Assembly (NCBI GenBank): GCA_038207425.1 | Contig: JBBQZU010000009.1 | Location: 43,740 to 107,739 of the forward strand | Direction: 5' to 3' | DNA from: JBBQZU01 sp038207425 | Lineage (GTDB): Bacteria; Bacteroidota; Bacteroidia; Flavobacteriales_D; Cryomorphaceae | DNA: 64,000 nt | Shown here: positions 61,148 through 64,000 of the stretch, piece after piece | Numbering within the stretch: the stretch's first letter is position 1 | How the letters are laid out: each line of letters begins with the position of its first letter | Made by a program: the position numbers and the translations under genes | Notes under the pieces: generated by a model | Told to the model about the DNA's origin: nothing | The model's input: the letters and a program-made list of their open reading frames with translations, nothing else | The model's database searches: none

Positions 61148-61859
61148 GAAGTCCAACAAGCGTGAGATATGGGTGTGCAAAGATGATATTTTTAAATGCT
61201 TTCTCAAAAAAGGCATAATCGCCTCCTGTGGTTATAACGGTTAGCTCTTCGTAATTGTCGTTTGCGGTGGTGATGTACTGTGCTATTTCAGCTTGTATAC
61301 CTTGAATAGCTCCGGTAACCATACTGCTTACAGTAGATTTACCAGGCCAAATGGCATCTGATGCTTCCCAACTTAAAATATGCGGCAACTTGCCTGTCAT
61401 TTGATGCATGGCATCAAACCGCATTCTCAGTCCGGGGGCAATTGCACCGCCACAAAAAACGCCTGAGGCTTCAAGCAAGTCGTACTTCACGCAGGTACCG
61501 AAATCTATCACCAAAACGTTCTTTCCGGGATATAATTTTGCTGCCCCGCAAGCATTGGCAATTCTATCTGTACCCAGTGTTTGAGGTGTTTTGTAATCAA
61601 TACTTATCGGTATCGGGGTATTGCTTTCCATTTTCACCACATCGGTGCGGGCACGAAGCATCGCAAATATACTTTCGTCAAATTCTGTTACCGCACTTAC
61701 AATTGTTCTCGTAGCTCCCGAAGTATCAATAAGATGCTCCAAGTCAGAATGGTTTTCCTTTGATAGCCACAACACACCATCAAGTGCGCCATTTACAAAA
61801 AGTGCCACTTTCATTCTGGTATTGCCCAGGTCGATCACGAGGTCAGATTTCTTTACCAA
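61119..61859 (-). CDS. coaX: Type III pantothenate kinase
   Basis: A 246-residue enzyme phosphorylating pantothenate, the first step of coenzyme A synthesis, without feedback inhibition by CoA. The ASKHA fold motifs are complete: DLGNTRMKVALF (phosphate loop, near residue 10), GTDRIANACGA (near 95) and LVIDFGTCVKYDLL (near 116), then GGAIAPGLRMRFDAM. Bacteroidota usually use this type. It is the first gene of the minus-strand block and is divergent from tRNA-Phe. Confidence 0.95.
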   Translation of the reverse strand: MVKKSDLVIDLGNTRMKVALFVNGALDGVLWLSKENHSDLEHLIDTSGATRTIVSAVTEFDESIFAMLRARTDVVKMESNTPIPISIDYKTPQTLGTDRIANACGAAKLYPGKNVLVIDFGTCVKYDLLEASGVFCGGAIAPGLRMRFDAMHQMTGKLPHILSWEASDAIWPGKSTVSSMVTGAIQGIQAEIAQYITTANDNYEELTVITTGGDYAFFEKAFKNIIFAHPYLTLVGLHEILKYNLD

Positions 61860-61892
61860 GTCAGGTTTTTTATACTGTTTTGAAAATATCTT

Positions 61893-61900
61893 TATATTTG
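61893..61900 (+). promoter_or_regulatory. -7 promoter box (TATATTTG) for tRNA-Phe
   Basis: TATATTTG fully matches TAnnTTTG and ends 14 bases before the tRNA. A TTTG lies closer than the usual -33 distance, so the -33 box is not convincing. Confidence 0.5.
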
Positions 61901-61914
61901 CGCCCTGTAAAATC

Positions 61915-61987
61915 GGTGATGTAGCTCAGTTGGTAGAGCAAAGGACTGAAAATCCTTGTGTCGGCGGTTCGACTCCGTCCATCACCA
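61915..61987 (+). tRNA. tRNA-Phe (anticodon GAA)
   Basis: A 73-base cloverleaf. The acceptor stem GGTGATG pairs with CATCACC perfectly, followed by discriminator A (CCA is not encoded). The D stem is GCTC/GAGC, the anticodon stem AAGGA/TCCTT with loop CTGAAAA and anticodon GAA at 61948-61950, the variable loop has five bases, and the T arm has GGCGG/CCGTC (one G-U pair) with the TTCGACT loop. The Phe anticodon is unambiguous. Confidence 0.97.
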
Positions 61988-61988
61988 C

Positions 61989-62016
61989 AAGCCCGTCTGT
62001 AAAGACGGGCTTTTTT
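61989..62016 (+). terminator. Rho-independent terminator after tRNA-Phe
   Basis: AAGCCCGTC and GACGGGCTT form a perfect nine-base stem with loop TGTAAA, followed by TTTTTT. It starts two bases after the tRNA and overlaps the 3' end of the convergent methyltransferase gene. Confidence 0.93.
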
Positions 62017-62782
62017 ATTTGCCTGCCACATATAGTATTTCTCCCTCTTGTAGTCTTAATTTCTGCACCTGCTCTGTAGGCAAGGTTTTCACAAAGTCAT
62101 CGCTCGCTATGCGGAATCCCGATTTTTCAAGTTGTTCAGGGTAGTCCCTACCGAAAAGTCTAAGGTGATCCTTCTGCCAGTAATGCTTTTCTCTGTCGCC
62201 GGGAGTAATAATCGCCGGGTCTTCAAAGGTCGTTTCTCTGTGGTAATCTATTGGCACCTGCATAATAGCCCAACCTCCCGGTTTCAGCACCCTGTATAGC
62301 TCTGCCGTGCAGCGGCGATAGTCATTCACGTGCTCGAGAACGTGGTTACACATTATTACATCAAATGAATTCTCATCGAATGGAATATCATGCAGGTCAA
62401 AGTGGTTATCAGCTAAGGGCGATACCAGGTCGCCGGTGATGTACGCTATATTATTCAACTTCTTAAATCGATCATGGAAGCATTGCTCAGGAGCGATGTG
62501 TAGCAAGCGGTGCGGTGCTGTAAAAAAATCAGTCCGTTCATTTAGATATAACCAAATAAGTCTGTGTCTTTCGAGACTCAAACAGTGCGGACAAAGCACA
62601 TTTGGCCGCAAGGCGGTATCAGATCCGTAGGAAAGAAACTTACTGAATTTGCTGTTGCATATTGGACACTCCACCTTGTCGCCACGAAATAAAATGGGAG
62701 CAATTAATCTAAAGACATAGCTCAATCGTATGAGAACAGGTCTCGGCAATGTATTCAGCGCATAGCGGTAAAGCGACTTCAT
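62015..62782 (-). CDS. Class I SAM-dependent methyltransferase with zinc-ribbon
   Basis: A 255-residue protein. Residues about 38-65 hold two CxxC pairs (CPICN, CPHC), probably a zinc ribbon, followed by a Rossmann-type methyltransferase with LHIAPE (motif I in diverged form) near 93 and NHVLEHVND near 150. The LKPGGWAIMQVP strand is the usual motif III region. The substrate is unknown; similar proteins often modify surface polysaccharide. ATG 62782 starts the protein (MKSLYRYAL); the upstream extension to 62842 has no match. It is convergent with tRNA-Phe. Confidence 0.82.
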   Translation of the reverse strand: MKSLYRYALNTLPRPVLIRLSYVFRLIAPILFRGDKVECPICNSKFSKFLSYGSDTALRPNVLCPHCLSLERHRLIWLYLNERTDFFTAPHRLLHIAPEQCFHDRFKKLNNIAYITGDLVSPLADNHFDLHDIPFDENSFDVIMCNHVLEHVNDYRRCTAELYRVLKPGGWAIMQVPIDYHRETTFEDPAIITPGDREKHYWQKDHLRLFGRDYPEQLEKSGFRIASDDFVKTLPTEQVQKLRLQEGEILYVAGK

Positions 62783-62847
62783 AAGTTGGGCGCCAAATGT
62801 AGCCATTTTAAGTGTTGAAATAAAGGATGGTCTGAATGCCAATTACG

Positions 62848-62855
62848 TACCTTTG
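62848..62855 (+). promoter_or_regulatory. Candidate -7 box (TACCTTTG) for the histidine kinase
   Basis: TACCTTTG fully matches TAnnTTTG and ends 48 bases before the histidine kinase ATG. No TTTG at 19 bases upstream was found, so only the -7 element is supported. Confidence 0.45.
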
Positions 62856-62903
62856 GATTGGTTTAAAAATTAAATACCAAAGAAATTCAAGCACTTAGTA
62901 TGA

Positions 62904-63881
62904 ATGTTTATGGCAGATGAAAATCAAGGCGCGCGAGTCTATCATCTCGAAAAAAGCGTTTCTGGGCGAAGGGTTGGGGTGCTATTTTATATTCTGATAG
63001 GCTACGTTTTGCTTCAATTTATCTGGTGGGCATACCTGCTTATCGATCTTAATAGGACACTTTATAGCTCTCTTGGAGCTGATGCAGTGCGCATGAAGGT
63101 GCTTATGGTAGCAGGCGAGGGTGCTGTGTTCCTTATATTCTTGCTGGCCGGTGTATATATCATGCAGAGAACCATCCGCAAAGAAATGGAATTGGTAAAG
63201 CAGCAGCGCAACTTTCTTCTTTCAATAACCCACGAGCTCAAAACGCCGGTTGCGGCAATCAAGCTATGCCTTCAAACGCTTGTAAAGCGCGATAATCTTG
63301 ACAAGCAGCAGAGGCTTCCATTGCAAATGACCGCGATTGAAAATACTGAAAGGCTCCATAATTTAATTGACAATGTGCTGCTGGCAACCCGAATTGAGAG
63401 CCATATTGAGTTTATAAAAAGTGAAGATACTGACATCACCACTCTTACCCGCTCCATAGCTGAAAGATTGAAGAGCAGCCTTTCGGAAAATATCTACTTA
63501 ACGCTTTCCCTTGATGAGAATTGCTTAGCCAGAGTTGACCAGAACGCTTATGAGTCTATAATGGTAAATCTTCTGGAAAATGCAATTAAATACGGCAATG
63601 GAAGCAAGGTTGAAGTCCGCTTAACGCGAAATACACAAGATGTACGCCTTGAAATTGCCGATTGGGGCCAAGGAATTCCTGATTCAGAAAAGCCCAAAGT
63701 ATTCGGTAAATTTTACCGTATGGGAAATGAAGAAACCCGCTCCAAAAAAGGAACGGGGCTCGGATTATATATCGTAAGTGAGCTGGTGAATCTTTTAGGT
63801 GGGAAGCTGACCATTGAGGACAATATCCCTTCAGGAACCACATTCAGCGTGTTTCTGCCTACCTCGCACCGGACCCATTAG
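62904..63881 (+). CDS. Sensor histidine kinase
   Basis: A 325-residue membrane kinase with two helices (about 24-45 and 68-88), a short extracellular loop, a HisKA domain with the phospho-accepting His 110 (SITHELKTPVAAIKL) and the HATPase domain with N box NLLENAIKYG, G1 DWGQGIP, F box FGKFYRM and G2 GTGLGLYIV. The extracellular sensor part is only about 25 residues, so it probably senses membrane state or a partner. No response regulator is seen in the 120 bases to the edge. Second ATG at 62910 is possible. Its end overlaps the convergent T9SS cargo gene by 23 bases. Confidence 0.93.
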   Translation: MFMADENQGARVYHLEKSVSGRRVGVLFYILIGYVLLQFIWWAYLLIDLNRTLYSSLGADAVRMKVLMVAGEGAVFLIFLLAGVYIMQRTIRKEMELVKQQRNFLLSITHELKTPVAAIKLCLQTLVKRDNLDKQQRLPLQMTAIENTERLHNLIDNVLLATRIESHIEFIKSEDTDITTLTRSIAERLKSSLSENIYLTLSLDENCLARVDQNAYESIMVNLLENAIKYGNGSKVEVRLTRNTQDVRLEIADWGQGIPDSEKPKVFGKFYRMGNEETRSKKGTGLGLYIVSELVNLLGGKLTIEDNIPSGTTFSVFLPTSHRTH

Positions 63882-64000
63882 AGCCTAAAAGCTGTATGTA
63901 CCCTGTTCTGGTGCATTGTCCGCCATCAATGGACAACACATAGAAATAAGTGCCGTCGTTGAGGTCTTCACCACGGAAAGCACTTTGCGCAATATTATTC
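63859..64000 (-). CDS. C-terminus of a T9SS type B (gliding-associated CTD) cargo protein, runs off window
   Basis: On the minus strand a frame enters from the right edge and ends at TAG 63859-63861. The last 46 residues read NNIAQSAFRGEDLNDGTYFYVL and then SIDGGQCTRTGYIQLLGSN, cited in two parts. The LNDGTYFYVL and TGYIQLL pattern matches the T9SS type B C-terminal sorting domain. This strand is convergent with the histidine kinase and overlaps it by 23 bases. The rest of the gene, likely a large surface protein, is outside the window. Confidence 0.8.
   Translation of the reverse strand, partial: NNIAQSAFRGEDLNDGTYFYVLSIDGGQCTRTGYIQLLGSNGSGAR

Overview
The window is a gene-dense piece of a Bacteroidota chromosome, most likely Flavobacteriales or a close relative. 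Supporting evidence: a mutY-ssb-gldE-gldD gliding-motility block; secreted proteins with type 9 secretion (T9SS) C-terminal sorting domains; the order coaX / outer-membrane protein / TPR protein / lptC / CNNM protein / PpiD-type foldase; a 30-codon AURKAIP1/COX24 protein beside HU; and repeated promoter boxes of the Bacteroidota type TAnnTTTG, with TTTG about 19 bases upstream in the best cases. Nearly everything looks like core chromosome. I see no prophage, IS element, CRISPR array, rRNA operon or integrase. There is one tRNA, tRNA-Phe(GAA).

Layout. 1-1.6 kb: the end of a PLP aminotransferase and mannose-1-phosphate guanylyltransferase, then a spacer with two tandem hairpin repeats. 2-6 kb (minus): RDD protein, recX, prfB (with an intact +1 programmed frameshift), an arsenate-reductase-like protein and fumC, almost without gaps. 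6-12.9 kb (plus): an overlapping operon of a SpoIIM fusion protein, a DUF4129-like protein, a DUF4350 protein, a MoxR ATPase, a DUF58 protein and a six-helix membrane protein, a conserved envelope system of unknown job. 12.9-15.5 kb (minus): RNase E/G, the COX24 micro-protein, a TPR protein and HU. 15.6-19.1 kb: mutY, ssb, gldE, gldD. 19-21.8 kb: heme A synthase, a metal-binding-like lipoprotein, an EamA transporter. 21.8-26.3 kb: rplU-rpmA, serS, a coiled-coil lipoprotein and a TPR protein. 26.3-28.3 kb (minus): a histidine-box hydroxylase overlapping a lysoplasmalogenase, a likely ether-lipid degradation pair. 28.3-33.1 kb: DUF4286, rsmA, mgtE, a 2-hydroxyacid dehydrogenase and kbl. 33.4-38.6 kb: a TPR protein, then a loose accessory stretch with two T9SS cargo genes, one interrupted by two in-frame stops; a diverged 72-base repeat lies on each side of this pair. 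38.6-48.6 kb: lysC, GNAT, fbp, mfd, an outer-membrane barrel, a MacB-type permease, purH. 48.6-54.1 kb: mreB-mreC-mreD-mrdA-rodA, ended by a strong terminator. 54.2-61.9 kb (minus): ppiD, CNNM protein, small membrane protein, lptC, TPR protein, outer-membrane protein, coaX. 61.9-64 kb: tRNA-Phe, a methyltransferase, a histidine kinase and the end of a T9SS type B cargo gene.

Common theme: cell envelope building and surface traffic (cell-wall elongasome, LPS export, outer-membrane folding, gliding lipoproteins, T9SS cargo) mixed with information-processing genes. The least understood parts are the SpoIIM/DUF4129/DUF4350/MoxR/DUF58 operon and the broken T9SS cargo cassette with its flanking repeats. 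All functions are assigned by reading motifs and neighbourhood; no database search was run.
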